From assembly GCF_031085165.1 (NCBI RefSeq), contig NZ_JAVHTY010000005.1:248001-312000 (forward strand): a stretch of 64,000 bases of DNA. Direction: 5' to 3'. The notes below the pieces were generated by a model. The model made no database searches. It was not told the origin of the DNA and saw nothing but the letters and a program-made list of their open reading frames with translations. Origin of the DNA: Pseudomonas sp. 102515 (GTDB lineage Bacteria > Pseudomonadota > Gammaproteobacteria > Pseudomonadales > Pseudomonadaceae). Shown here one piece after another: positions 8,504-16,759 of the stretch. The position numbers and the translations under genes are program-made. Position 1 is the stretch's first letter; each line of letters opens with the position of its first letter.

Positions 8504-9199
8504 ATGTCCACGATAGCCGAGAATAGCGCAACCGTACTCGAACGCATCGCCGCCGCCAGCCGGACGGCAGGCCGCGATCCCGCGACTGTCGGCCTGCTGG
8601 CGGTGAGCAAGACCAAGCCCGCCGCCGCCTTGCGCGAGGCCGCCGCCGCCGGCCTGCGCGACTTTGGCGAGAACTACCTGCAGGAGGCGCTGGACAAGCA
8701 GCCGGCGCTGGCCGACCTGCCACTGGTGTGGCATTTCATCGGCCCCATCCAGTCCAACAAGACCCGCGCCATCGCCAGCCACTTCGACTGGGTGCATTCG
8801 GTGGATCGCCTGAAGATCGCCCAGCGCCTGGCCGAACAGCGTCCGCCCGAGCGCGGGCCGCTGAACATCTGCCTGCAGGTCAACGTCAGTGGTGAAGCCA
8901 GCAAGTCCGGCTGCCACCCCGACGACCTGCCGGCCTTGGCCGCCGCGGTCAACCAGTTGCCCAACCTGCGCCTGCGTGGCCTGATGGCCATCCCCGAACC
9001 CACCGAGGACCCGGCCAGCCAGCGCACCGCCTTCGCCCGGCTGCGAACCCTGGGCGAAGCCCTGAACCTGGGCCTGGACACCCTGTCCATGGGCATGAGC
9101 CAGGATCTGGAAGCCGCCATCGCCGAGGGCGCCACCTGGGTCCGCGTCGGTACCGCCCTCTTTGGCGCCCGCGACTACGGCGCCGCCTCTTCAACCTAG
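8504..9199 (+). CDS. yggS: YggS family pyridoxal phosphate homeostasis protein
   Basis: 231 residues, PROSC/YBL036C family. A single-domain PLP-binding TIM barrel resembling the N-terminus of alanine racemase. The PLP lysine lies in LLAVSKTKPA, followed by FGENYLQEA and WHFIGPIQSNKT, all family hallmarks; GMSQDLEAAIAEGATWVRVGTALFG near the end binds phosphate. The family buffers free PLP and affects amino-acid pools; no catalytic activity is known. It is followed after 9 bases by proC and then yggT, a conserved cluster. Confidence 0.96.
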   Translation: MSTIAENSATVLERIAAASRTAGRDPATVGLLAVSKTKPAAALREAAAAGLRDFGENYLQEALDKQPALADLPLVWHFIGPIQSNKTRAIASHFDWVHSVDRLKIAQRLAEQRPPERGPLNICLQVNVSGEASKSGCHPDDLPALAAAVNQLPNLRLRGLMAIPEPTEDPASQRTAFARLRTLGEALNLGLDTLSMGMSQDLEAAIAEGATWVRVGTALFGARDYGAASST

Positions 9200-9208
9200 G
9201 AAGTCTCG

Positions 9209-10027
9209 ATGAAAGACACCCGCATCGCCTTCATCGGCGCCGGCAACATGGCCGGCGCCATCATCGGCGGGCTGCTCGCCCAGGGCGTGCCGGCCCGGCA
9301 GCTCAGCGCCAGCAATCGCAACCCAGCCAAGCGCGAAGCGCTGGCCCGGGAGCACGGCATCCGCGTCGAGGCCAGCAACAGCGCCGTGCTCGCCGACGCC
9401 GACGTGGTGGTGCTAGGGGTGAAGCCCCAGGTGATGGGCGAGGTCTGCGCCGAACTGGCGCCGCACCTGCGTCCGGAGCAGCTGATCGTCTCGGTCGCGG
9501 CCGGCATCACCTGCGCCAGCCTGACACGCTGGCTGGGCCAGCGCCCGCTGGTGCGCTGCATGCCCAACGTCCCCTCCCAGCTGCGCCTGGGTGCCAGCGG
9601 CCTGTTCGCCAATGACCAGGTCACCACCGAGCAGCGCGCCCGCGCCCAGGAAATCCTCGCCGCGGTCGGCCTGGCCCTGTGGGTCGAGGAAGAACGGCAA
9701 CTGGACGCGGTCACCGCCGTCTCCGGCAGTGGCCCGGCCTATTTCTTCCTGCTGATGGAAGCCATGACCCAGGCCGGCACCAAGCTCGGCCTGCCGGCTG
9801 AGGTCGCCCAGCAGTTGACCCTGCACACCGCCCGCGGCGCCGCCGCCATGGCCTGTCAGGGCGACCGCAGTCCCGAACAATTGCGTCGTTCGGTGATGTC
9901 CCCCAAGGGCACCACCGAGCGCGCCATCGAAACCTTCCAAGCCGGGGCCTTCGCGGATCTGGTGGAAGAAGCCCTCACCGCCGCGGCCGACCGGGCTGCG
10001 GAACTGGCCCAGTTGCCGGATCGATAA
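9209..10027 (+). CDS. proC: Pyrroline-5-carboxylate reductase
   Basis: 272 residues. Last step of proline synthesis: reduces 1-pyrroline-5-carboxylate to L-proline with NAD(P)H. The Rossmann motif FIGAGNMAGAIIGG is at the N-terminus, with VLGVKPQVM, and the C-terminal helical domain shows AVSGSGPAYFF and SPKGTTERAIETF. GGAAGTCTCG upstream provides a ribosome site (from AGGAAG). Middle gene of the yggS-proC-yggT cluster, 9-base gaps on both sides. Confidence 0.97.
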   Translation: MKDTRIAFIGAGNMAGAIIGGLLAQGVPARQLSASNRNPAKREALAREHGIRVEASNSAVLADADVVVLGVKPQVMGEVCAELAPHLRPEQLIVSVAAGITCASLTRWLGQRPLVRCMPNVPSQLRLGASGLFANDQVTTEQRARAQEILAAVGLALWVEEERQLDAVTAVSGSGPAYFFLLMEAMTQAGTKLGLPAEVAQQLTLHTARGAAAMACQGDRSPEQLRRSVMSPKGTTERAIETFQAGAFADLVEEALTAAADRAAELAQLPDR

Positions 10028-10036
10028 GGAGTATCC

Positions 10037-10630
10037 ATGTCCGCTTTCGCCCAAGCCCTCGTCTACGTCATCCAGACCCTCGGCAGCCTCTATCTGCTGA
10101 TCATCCTGCTGCGCTTCATCCTGCAACTGGTCCGGGCCGACTTCTACAACCCGCTGTCGCAATTCACCGTGCGCGCCACCCAGCCGCTGCTCAAGCCGGT
10201 ACGGCGCATCATCCCCGGCTTCGGCGGCGTCGATCTGGCGGCCCTGGTACTGGCGATCCTGGTCCAGCTGGCGCTGATGATGGTCGTGGTGGTACTGCTC
10301 GGCGCCAGCATCGGCGGTCTGTTCCCCGCCCTGCTGATCTGGGCCCTGCTCGGCGTGGCGTCGCTGTTCCTCAAGGTGTTCTTCTTCGCCCTGATCGTCA
10401 GCGTCATCCTCTCCTGGGTCGCGCCCCAGACCCACAATCCGGCGGCCGAACTGGTCAACCAGATCTGTGAGCCGTTGCTGGCCCCCTTCCGCCGCATCCT
10501 GCCCAGCCTGGGTGGCCTGGATCTGTCGCCGATCTTCGCCTTCATCGTGATCAATCTGCTGGACCGCTTCGTCATCGGCCAGTTGGCCGCGGCCACCGGC
10601 ATGCCGCAGATTCTCGCCCCCTTCCTCTGA
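10037..10630 (+). CDS. yggT: YggT family membrane protein
   Basis: 197 residues with two YGGT repeats. Each repeat has two hydrophobic segments and a conserved amphipathic part: FYNPLSQFTVRATQPLLKPVRRIIPGFGGVDL in the first half, and the parallel PAAELVNQICEPLLAPFRRILPSLGGLDLSP in the second. Four membrane spans are expected. Function uncertain; YggT proteins have been linked to osmotic or ion homeostasis and, in other phyla, to organelle or septum positioning. AAGGAG precedes the ATG at 6 bases. Last gene of the yggS-proC cluster. Confidence 0.93.
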   Translation: MSAFAQALVYVIQTLGSLYLLIILLRFILQLVRADFYNPLSQFTVRATQPLLKPVRRIIPGFGGVDLAALVLAILVQLALMMVVVVLLGASIGGLFPALLIWALLGVASLFLKVFFFALIVSVILSWVAPQTHNPAAELVNQICEPLLAPFRRILPSLGGLDLSPIFAFIVINLLDRFVIGQLAAATGMPQILAPFL

Positions 10631-10760
10631 CGCTCGACCGGCAGCACCATTCGCGCACCCGCCACGACCGCCCGCCGCGTCGTGGCGGAGGCGGCATTGA
10701 CGTCCCGCTGGACGCTGGGGCACCGTCCAGCCTTTGCTGTCCAGGTCAAGGAAGTCCCCT

Positions 10761-12719
10761 ATGGAACGCCTGTTCCGCCACGTCGATGCCTATGCCACGT
10801 GGAAAGCCGAACTCGATACCCAATTGGGCCGCTACCGCGACTGGTTGCAGCGTAATCGTCTCGCCTCCCCGGCCCTGGACGCCGCCCTGGCGACCTGCCA
10901 GAGCGAATTGCAGGCCGACGGCATCACCCTGGCCTTCGCCGGCGAGTTCTCGCGCGGCAAGACCGAGCTGATCAACGCCCTCTTCTTCGCCGACTACGGC
11001 CAGCGCATGCTGCCGTCCCAGGCCGGGCGCACCACCATGTGCCCCACCGAGATCTTCTTCGACGCCGCGACCGACGGCCCCTATCTGCAGCTGCTGCCCA
11101 TCGACAGCCGCCTGGACGAACGCAGCCTGGTCGCCTGGCGCAAGGCGCCCGAGGCCTGGCAGCGCTTCCCCCTGGACGACCGCCACCCGGACGCCATGGC
11201 GGCCCTGCTGGCCAAGGTCACCGAGACCCGCGAGGTGGAAACCGCCGCTGCCGTGCAGCTGGGCTTCGATCCCGAGCAGCTGGAACAACTCGACAGCGGC
11301 GGCCTGGTCAGCATCCCGGCCTGGCGCCACGCGCTGATCAGCATCGACCATCCGCTGCTGCGCCAGGGCCTGCGCATCCTCGACACCCCCGGCCTCAACG
11401 CCCTGGGCGCCGAACCGGAACTGACCCTGTCGCTGCTGCCCCATGCCCAGGCCGTGCTCTTTCTCATCGGTGCCGACACCGGCGTGACCGCCTCGGACCT
11501 CGCGCTCTGGGAGCAGTGCGTCAAGCCGTCCCTGGGCGATGCCCCGGAGCGGCTGTTCGCGGTGATGAACAAGATCGACAGCCTCTGGGACGACCTCGGT
11601 GGCATCGCCCATGTCGCCCAGTCCCTGGAAAACGTCCGCCAGGCCAGCGCCCGGCAACTGGCGCTGCCGGCCGAGCACATCCTGCCGCTGTCGGCCAAGC
11701 AGGCGCTGCTGGGCAAGGTCCGCGGCGATCTGGAACTGCTCGCGCGCAGCCAGCTGGACAGCCTCGAACAGCTGCTCGCCGAACGCATCGTCGGCGCCCG
11801 CGAGCGCCTGTTGCAGCAGCGCATCGTGCAGCAGGCCAGTGGCCTGCTGGGCGCCAGCCGCACGCTCATCGAACAGCGCCTGGAAGCCATCCGCGCCCAG
11901 TACGCGCAGCTGGCCGACGAGGAACTGCCCGGTGCCGGCCTGGAGTTGCAGACCGCTCGCACACGCCAGGAATACGATCTGTACCACCGTCGCCTGCTGG
12001 ATCTGCGTACCACCCAGAACATGCTGGCCGGGCAGCGCAAGCTGCTGACCGACCTGGTCGCACCGGAGCGCCTGGACGCCCACCTGGACACCGCCCGCCG
12101 GGAATTCCGCACCAGCCTGACCACCGTCGGCATCAACCAGTCCATCGCCCGCTTCTTCCGTGTGGTCGAGCATGACCTGCTGGCCCTGGACAACGAGGCG
12201 GACCGGGCCAACAAGGTGCTCGGCGCGGTCTACCAGCGGCACAATGTCGAGAATCCGCTGCACCCCCTGGAAGCGCCGCGGCTGCGCATCCGCCCCTATG
12301 TCCGCGAGCTGCGCCAGCTGCAACTCAAGACCGAGGAGGTCCAGCGCCAGGTCAAGACCCTGCTCACCGAGCAGAGCGCCCTGGGACGCCGCTTCTTCGC
12401 TACCGTGGCCCAGGAGGTCCAGGCGCTGCAGGAAGGCGCCTACGCCCAGGTGCTGCGCTGGAACGACGGTGCCCTGACCCCGCTGGTGCAGCACACCCGC
12501 GAGCAGAAGCAGTTGCTGGAAACCAGCATGCTGGCGCTCAAGCAGCTCACCCAGCAGAATCTCAACAGCCAGGAGCAGGTAAGCCGGCTGCAGGTGCACG
12601 AGGACGTCCTGCACGGGCAGCTCAGCGAGGTCAGCGACATGCTCAAGCAGATCAATCGGCCGGCGCCGTCCCAGCGCCACGACAACGTGGTCGCGCTGCC
12701 GCTGGCGCGGGTCGGCTAG
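10761..12719 (+). CDS. Dynamin-like GTPase
   Basis: 652 residues. The G domain has a P-loop GEFSRGKTE starting at Gly61, switch segments with conserved Thr (GRTTMCPTE), the DTPGLN motif, and the NKID specificity motif. The C-terminal ~330 residues are long charged/Gln-rich helices likely to form coiled coils (LQLKTEEVQRQVKTLLTEQ region). No clear membrane span is seen. Dynamin-family proteins remodel or fuse membranes on GTP hydrolysis; the role in Pseudomonas is not established. ATG at 10761 is chosen because AAGGAAG lies 7-13 bases upstream; an upstream TTG (10734) is possible but lacks a site. The gene appears to be monocistronic. Confidence 0.85.
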   Translation: MERLFRHVDAYATWKAELDTQLGRYRDWLQRNRLASPALDAALATCQSELQADGITLAFAGEFSRGKTELINALFFADYGQRMLPSQAGRTTMCPTEIFFDAATDGPYLQLLPIDSRLDERSLVAWRKAPEAWQRFPLDDRHPDAMAALLAKVTETREVETAAAVQLGFDPEQLEQLDSGGLVSIPAWRHALISIDHPLLRQGLRILDTPGLNALGAEPELTLSLLPHAQAVLFLIGADTGVTASDLALWEQCVKPSLGDAPERLFAVMNKIDSLWDDLGGIAHVAQSLENVRQASARQLALPAEHILPLSAKQALLGKVRGDLELLARSQLDSLEQLLAERIVGARERLLQQRIVQQASGLLGASRTLIEQRLEAIRAQYAQLADEELPGAGLELQTARTRQEYDLYHRRLLDLRTTQNMLAGQRKLLTDLVAPERLDAHLDTARREFRTSLTTVGINQSIARFFRVVEHDLLALDNEADRANKVLGAVYQRHNVENPLHPLEAPRLRIRPYVRELRQLQLKTEEVQRQVKTLLTEQSALGRRFFATVAQEVQALQEGAYAQVLRWNDGALTPLVQHTREQKQLLETSMLALKQLTQQNLNSQEQVSRLQVHEDVLHGQLSEVSDMLKQINRPAPSQRHDNVVALPLARVG

Positions 12720-12827
12720 CCCTGCCCGCCACCCGTGGCGTGGTCCCTGACCGCCGCGCCGCGCCTGCCCTTGCCGCTCCCGGCGGTGCTCTTTAGACTG
12801 GCGAGCCCCGCCCCGGACGAGCCGTCA

Positions 12828-13967
12828 ATGCCCAGCGTCATTCCCGAAGATTCCGTCGGCCTGGTCACCCCCGAGCTGCTGCACTTCAACGAGCCCCTGG
12901 CCCTGGCCTGTGGCCGCACCCTGCCGGCCTACGACCTGATGGTCGAGACCTATGGCGAGCTCAACGCCAGCCGCAGCAACGCCGTGCTGATCTGCCACGC
13001 GCTCTCCGGCCATCACCACGCGGCCGGCTACCACAGCCTGGACGACCGCAAGCCGGGCTGGTGGGACAGCTGCATCGGTCCCGGCAAGCCCATCGACACC
13101 CGCAAGTTCTTCGTGGTCGCCCTCAACAACCTGGGCGGCTGCAACGGCTCCACCGGTCCGAGCAGTCCGAACCCCGAGACCGGTCGGGCCTATGGCGCGG
13201 ACTTCCCGGTGCTGACCGTGGAAGACTGGGTCAACAGCCAGGCCCGCCTGGCCGATCGCCTGGGCATCGGCCAATGGGCGGCGGTGATCGGTGGCAGCCT
13301 GGGCGGCATGCAGGCGCTGCAGTGGACCATCAGCTATCCCGAGCGCATCCGCCACTGCCTGGCCATCGCTTCGGCGCCCAAGCTGTCGGCGGAAAACATC
13401 GCCTTCAACGAGGTGGCGCGCCAGGCCATCCTTTCGGACCCGGATTTCCACGCCGGCCACTTCCAGGAAAAGGGCGTGATCCCCAAGCGCGGCCTGATGC
13501 TGGCACGCATGGTCGGCCACATCACCTACCTGTCCGACGAGGCCATGGGCGCGAAATTCGGCCGCGAACTCAAGACCGACCAGCTCAACTACGACTTCCA
13601 CAGCGTCGAATTCCAGGTGGAGAGCTACCTGCGCTACCAGGGCGAGGAATTCTCCGGCCGTTTCGACGCCAACACCTACCTGCTGATGACCAAGGCGCTG
13701 GATTACTTCGATCCGGCCCACGCCCAGGGCGGCGACCTGGCCAAGACCCTGGCCGGGGTGCAGGCGCGCTTCCTGATCGTCTCCTTCACCACCGACTGGC
13801 GTTTCTCGCCGGCGCGCTCCAAGGAGATCGTCAACGCCCTGATGGCCGCGCGCAAGGACGTCAGCTACCTAGAGGTCGACGCCCCCCAGGGCCACGACGC
13901 CTTCCTCATCCCCATCCCGCGCTATCTGCAGGCCTTCTCCCACTACATGACCCGCATCGAGGTATAG
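12828..13967 (+). CDS. metX: Homoserine O-acyltransferase (MetX)
   Basis: 379 residues, the length usual in Pseudomonas. Alpha/beta hydrolase fold enzyme that acylates homoserine (succinyl in pseudomonads, by family knowledge) in methionine synthesis. Visible are [14 protein letters not shown], the long [14 protein letters not shown] oxyanion-region stretch, the nucleophile elbow [12 protein letters not shown], and the C-terminal catalytic Asp and His (FTTDWRFSP and QGHDAFLIP). The start [11 protein letters not shown] matches the family; a longer frame upstream looks non-coding. metW follows after 5 bases. Confidence 0.96.
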   Translation: MPSVIPEDSVGLVTPELLHFNEPLALACGRTLPAYDLMVETYGELNASRSNAVLICHALSGHHHAAGYHSLDDRKPGWWDSCIGPGKPIDTRKFFVVALNNLGGCNGSTGPSSPNPETGRAYGADFPVLTVEDWVNSQARLADRLGIGQWAAVIGGSLGGMQALQWTISYPERIRHCLAIASAPKLSAENIAFNEVARQAILSDPDFHAGHFQEKGVIPKRGLMLARMVGHITYLSDEAMGAKFGRELKTDQLNYDFHSVEFQVESYLRYQGEEFSGRFDANTYLLMTKALDYFDPAHAQGGDLAKTLAGVQARFLIVSFTTDWRFSPARSKEIVNALMAARKDVSYLEVDAPQGHDAFLIPIPRYLQAFSHYMTRIEV

Positions 13968-13972
13968 CTGCC

Positions 13973-14593
13973 GTGCGCGCCGATCTGGACATCATTCAGG
14001 AATGGATCCCCGCCGGCAGCCGGGTCCTCGACCTCGGTTGCGGCACCGGCGAGTTGCTCGCCTGGCTGCGCGATCACAAGCAGGTCACCGGCTACGGCCT
14101 GGAGATCGACCCGGACAAGATCGCCGAATGCCTGCTCAAGGACGTCAACGTCATCGAGCAGGATCTCGATGGCGGTCTGGCCAACTTCGCCAGCGACAGC
14201 TTCGACGTGGTGGTCATGACCCAGTCGCTGCAGGCCATGCAGTATCCGGATCGCATCCTCCAGGAGATGCTCAGGGTCGGTCGCCAGTGCATCATCACCT
14301 TTCCCAACTTCGGTCACTGGCGTTGCCGCCTGTACCTGGGCGGCCGGGGACGGATGCCGGTCTCCGACTTCCTGCCCTACACCTGGTACAACACGCCGAA
14401 CATCCACTTCTGCACCTTCGAGGACTTCGAGCGCCTCTGCCGCGAGCAGCGCGCCCAGGTGCTGGATCGTCTCGCCGTGGACCGCCTGCATCGTCATGGC
14501 TGGGCCAGCAAGCTGTGGCCGAACCTGCTCGGCGAGATCGGTATCTACCGGGTCAGCGCACCGCGCCTGCAGGAACATCGCGTCGCGATATGA
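13973..14593 (+). CDS. metW: Methionine biosynthesis protein MetW
   Basis: 206 residues, GTG start 5 bases after metX. The SAM-methyltransferase-like fold shows motif I VLDLGCGTGELLAWL and FDVVVMTQSLQAMQYPDRIL. In pseudomonads MetW is needed with MetX for homoserine acylation; it is not known to act as a free methyltransferase (family knowledge). The rest (FPNFGHWRCRLYLGGRGRMP, then LPYTWYNTPNIHFCT) is strongly conserved. The GTG is supported by the N-terminus MRADLDIIQEWIPAGSRVLDLG. Confidence 0.95.
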   Translation: MRADLDIIQEWIPAGSRVLDLGCGTGELLAWLRDHKQVTGYGLEIDPDKIAECLLKDVNVIEQDLDGGLANFASDSFDVVVMTQSLQAMQYPDRILQEMLRVGRQCIITFPNFGHWRCRLYLGGRGRMPVSDFLPYTWYNTPNIHFCTFEDFERLCREQRAQVLDRLAVDRLHRHGWASKLWPNLLGEIGIYRVSAPRLQEHRVAI

Positions 14594-14676
14594 CGTAAGG
14601 CACGGGCAGCGCAGCCAGCCTGGGCACGGCTTCGCGTACAATACGTCGCCCTTCTCAACGCGACGCGGTGTCCCCC

Positions 14677-15270
14677 ATGTCCGACCTTACCGAACTGGTT
14701 CTCGCCAGCCACAACGCCGGCAAGCTCAAGGAACTCCAGGCCATGCTCGGCGACCGGGTGCGGGTGCGCTCGGTGGGCGAATTCAGCCAGGTGGAGCCGG
14801 AGGAGACCGGCCTGTCCTTCGTCGAGAACGCCATCCTCAAGGCGCGCAACGCGGCGCGGCTGTCCGGCCTGCCGGCCCTGGCCGACGATTCGGGCCTGGC
14901 GGTGGACGCCCTCGGCGGCGCCCCCGGCATCTATTCCGCCCGCTACGCCGACGGCAAGGGCGATGCCGCCAACAACGCCAAGCTGCTCGACGTTCTGCGC
15001 GACGTCCCCGACGCCGAGCGTACCGGCCAGTTCGTCTGCGTGCTGGCCCTGGTGCGCCACGCCGACGACCCCTTGCCGATCCTTTGCGAGGGCCTCTGGC
15101 CCGGGCGTATCCTCCATGCCGCCCAGGGCGAGCATGGCTTCGGCTACGATCCGCTGTTCCAGCCCGATGGCGAAGCGGTCTCCGCCGCCGAACTGGCACC
15201 GGCGGAAAAGAACCAGCGCAGCCATCGCGCCCGCGCCATGGCCCAGCTCAAGCAACGGCTCGGCCTGTGA
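14677..15270 (+). CDS. rdgB: XTP/dITP diphosphatase (RdgB/HAM1)
   Basis: 197 residues. Removes non-canonical purine nucleotides (dITP, XTP, dHAPTP) from the pool by pyrophosphate hydrolysis. Family motifs are [53 protein letters not shown], and [13 protein letters not shown] at 14677 is preferred over GTG at 14668, as [13 protein letters not shown] fits the family. A TACAAT hexamer at 14637-14642 could be the -10 of its promoter. The stop overlaps the hemW GTG start (GTGA), so both are translated together. Confidence 0.96.
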   Translation: MSDLTELVLASHNAGKLKELQAMLGDRVRVRSVGEFSQVEPEETGLSFVENAILKARNAARLSGLPALADDSGLAVDALGGAPGIYSARYADGKGDAANNAKLLDVLRDVPDAERTGQFVCVLALVRHADDPLPILCEGLWPGRILHAAQGEHGFGYDPLFQPDGEAVSAAELAPAEKNQRSHRARAMAQLKQRLGL

Positions 15271-16418
15271 CCCAGGTGTTCGCCCTGCCGCCACTGGCGC
15301 TCTACGTCCATATCCCCTGGTGCGTGCGCAAGTGCCCCTATTGCGACTTCAATTCCCATGCGGCCGGCCCGACCCTGCCGGAAGCGGAGTATGTCGACGC
15401 CTTGCTGGCGGATCTGGACAACGACCTGGTGCACGTCCATGGCCGCTCGCTGACCTCGATCTTCTTTGGCGGCGGCACGCCCAGTCTGTTTTCCGCCGAG
15501 GCCCTGGGCCGCCTGCTGGACGGCGTGGCCCGGCGGCTGACCTTCGCGCCGGACATCGAGATCACCCTGGAAGCCAATCCCGGCACCTTCGAGCAGGCCA
15601 AGTTCGTCGCCTATCGCGGTCTGGGCATCAATCGGCTGTCGATCGGCATCCAGAGCTTCCAGGACGCCAAGCTCAAGGCCCTGGGGCGCATCCACGGCCG
15701 CGACGAGGCCATCCGCGCCGCCGACCGGGCGCGCGCCGCCGGCTTCGACAATTTCAACCTGGACCTCATGCACGGCCTGCCCGACCAGAGCGTGGCCGAT
15801 GCCCTCGGCGATCTGGAGCAGGCCATCGCGCTCGCGCCCACGCACCTGTCCTGGTACCAGCTGACCATGGAGCCCAACACCGTGTTCTGGAGCCAGCCGC
15901 CGGAGCTGCCCGAAGACGACACCCTCTGGGACATCCAGGAAGCCGGCCAGGCGCGCCTGGCGGCCGCCGGCTACCACCAGTACGAGACCTCCGCCTATGC
16001 CCAGCCCGGGCGCCAGGCGCGGCACAATCTCAACTACTGGGGCTTCGGCGACTTCCTCGGCATCGGCGCGGGCGCCCACGCCAAGCTCAGCGCCCCGGAC
16101 GGTACCCTGCTGCGCACCTGGAAGACCCGCCTGCCCAAGGACTATCTGGACCCGGCCAAGGCCTTCCAGGCCGGCGCGAAACCACTGGCGCCGGCCGATC
16201 TGCCCTTCGATTTCATGATGAACGCCCTGCGCCTGGTGGACGGGGTGCCCGCCGCCTGGTATCCGCAGCGGACCGGCCAGTCCCTGGACAGCCTGGCGCC
16301 CGCGCTGGCCGCGGCACGCCGCGCCGGCCTGCTGGCCGAGGATGCGCAGCGCCTGCGCCCCACCGCCCGCGGCCAGCTGTTCCTGAACGACCTCTTGCAA
16401 TCCTTTCTGCCTGACTGA
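15267..16418 (+). CDS. hemW: Radical SAM haem chaperone HemW
   Basis: 383 residues. The radical SAM cluster motif is in [16 protein letters not shown] (CxxxCxxC plus the extra aromatic context of HemW rather than HemN). Further motifs are [33 protein letters not shown], and [19 protein letters not shown]. HemW binds and delivers haem to respiratory enzymes; it is often misannotated as coproporphyrinogen oxidase. GTG start overlaps the rdgB stop by four bases. Confidence 0.95.
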   Translation: MTQVFALPPLALYVHIPWCVRKCPYCDFNSHAAGPTLPEAEYVDALLADLDNDLVHVHGRSLTSIFFGGGTPSLFSAEALGRLLDGVARRLTFAPDIEITLEANPGTFEQAKFVAYRGLGINRLSIGIQSFQDAKLKALGRIHGRDEAIRAADRARAAGFDNFNLDLMHGLPDQSVADALGDLEQAIALAPTHLSWYQLTMEPNTVFWSQPPELPEDDTLWDIQEAGQARLAAAGYHQYETSAYAQPGRQARHNLNYWGFGDFLGIGAGAHAKLSAPDGTLLRTWKTRLPKDYLDPAKAFQAGAKPLAPADLPFDFMMNALRLVDGVPAAWYPQRTGQSLDSLAPALAAARRAGLLAEDAQRLRPTARGQLFLNDLLQSFLPD

Positions 16419-16432
16419 CGAGGAGCTCTGCC

Positions 16433-16759
16433 TTGGACTTCGTGCTCGACCATATCGCCGACCTCTCCCGCTGGAGCCGCAGCCACCTGGACGAGGTGGC
16501 CCTGGCCGTCACCGCCACCCTGCTGGTGCTGTTCGGCAGCCAGGTCAACGCCTTCATCCAGGCGCGCCTGGGCAGCCTGCCGACCGCCGTTCGGGTACCG
16601 GCCTTCGCCCTGGCCTGCCTGGCCATCTATGGCGCCGCCATGACCTTCCTGACCCCCTGGGTGGTCAAGGGCCTGGCACAGTTCAACAACTATGCCCTGG
16701 CCCCGGTGCTGCTGATCGGCGTCTGCCTGCTGGGCGTGCTGGCCGAACGACGCAGCTAG
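16433..16759 (+). CDS. DUF3392 family inner-membrane protein
   Basis: 108 residues. Three hydrophobic segments are visible (VALAVTATLLVLFGSQVNAFI, RVPAFALACLAIYGAAMTFL, YALAPVLLIGVCLLGVLA). Matches the DUF3392 family of gammaproteobacteria, function unknown. Translation is inferred from TTG at 16433, since AGGAG sits 7 bases upstream (16421-16425); the next possible start, GTG at 16442, is too far from that site. Downstream of hemW by 14 bases, so probably in the same unit. Its stop shares CTAG with the convergent GGDEF-EAL gene. Confidence 0.85.
   Translation: MDFVLDHIADLSRWSRSHLDEVALAVTATLLVLFGSQVNAFIQARLGSLPTAVRVPAFALACLAIYGAAMTFLTPWVVKGLAQFNNYALAPVLLIGVCLLGVLAERRS

Noticed and set aside
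12735-12827. N-terminal extension of metX by 31 codons
   Set aside because: The translated extension is Pro/Leu-rich and unlike MetX N-termini; [11 protein letters not shown] at 12828 fits the family.
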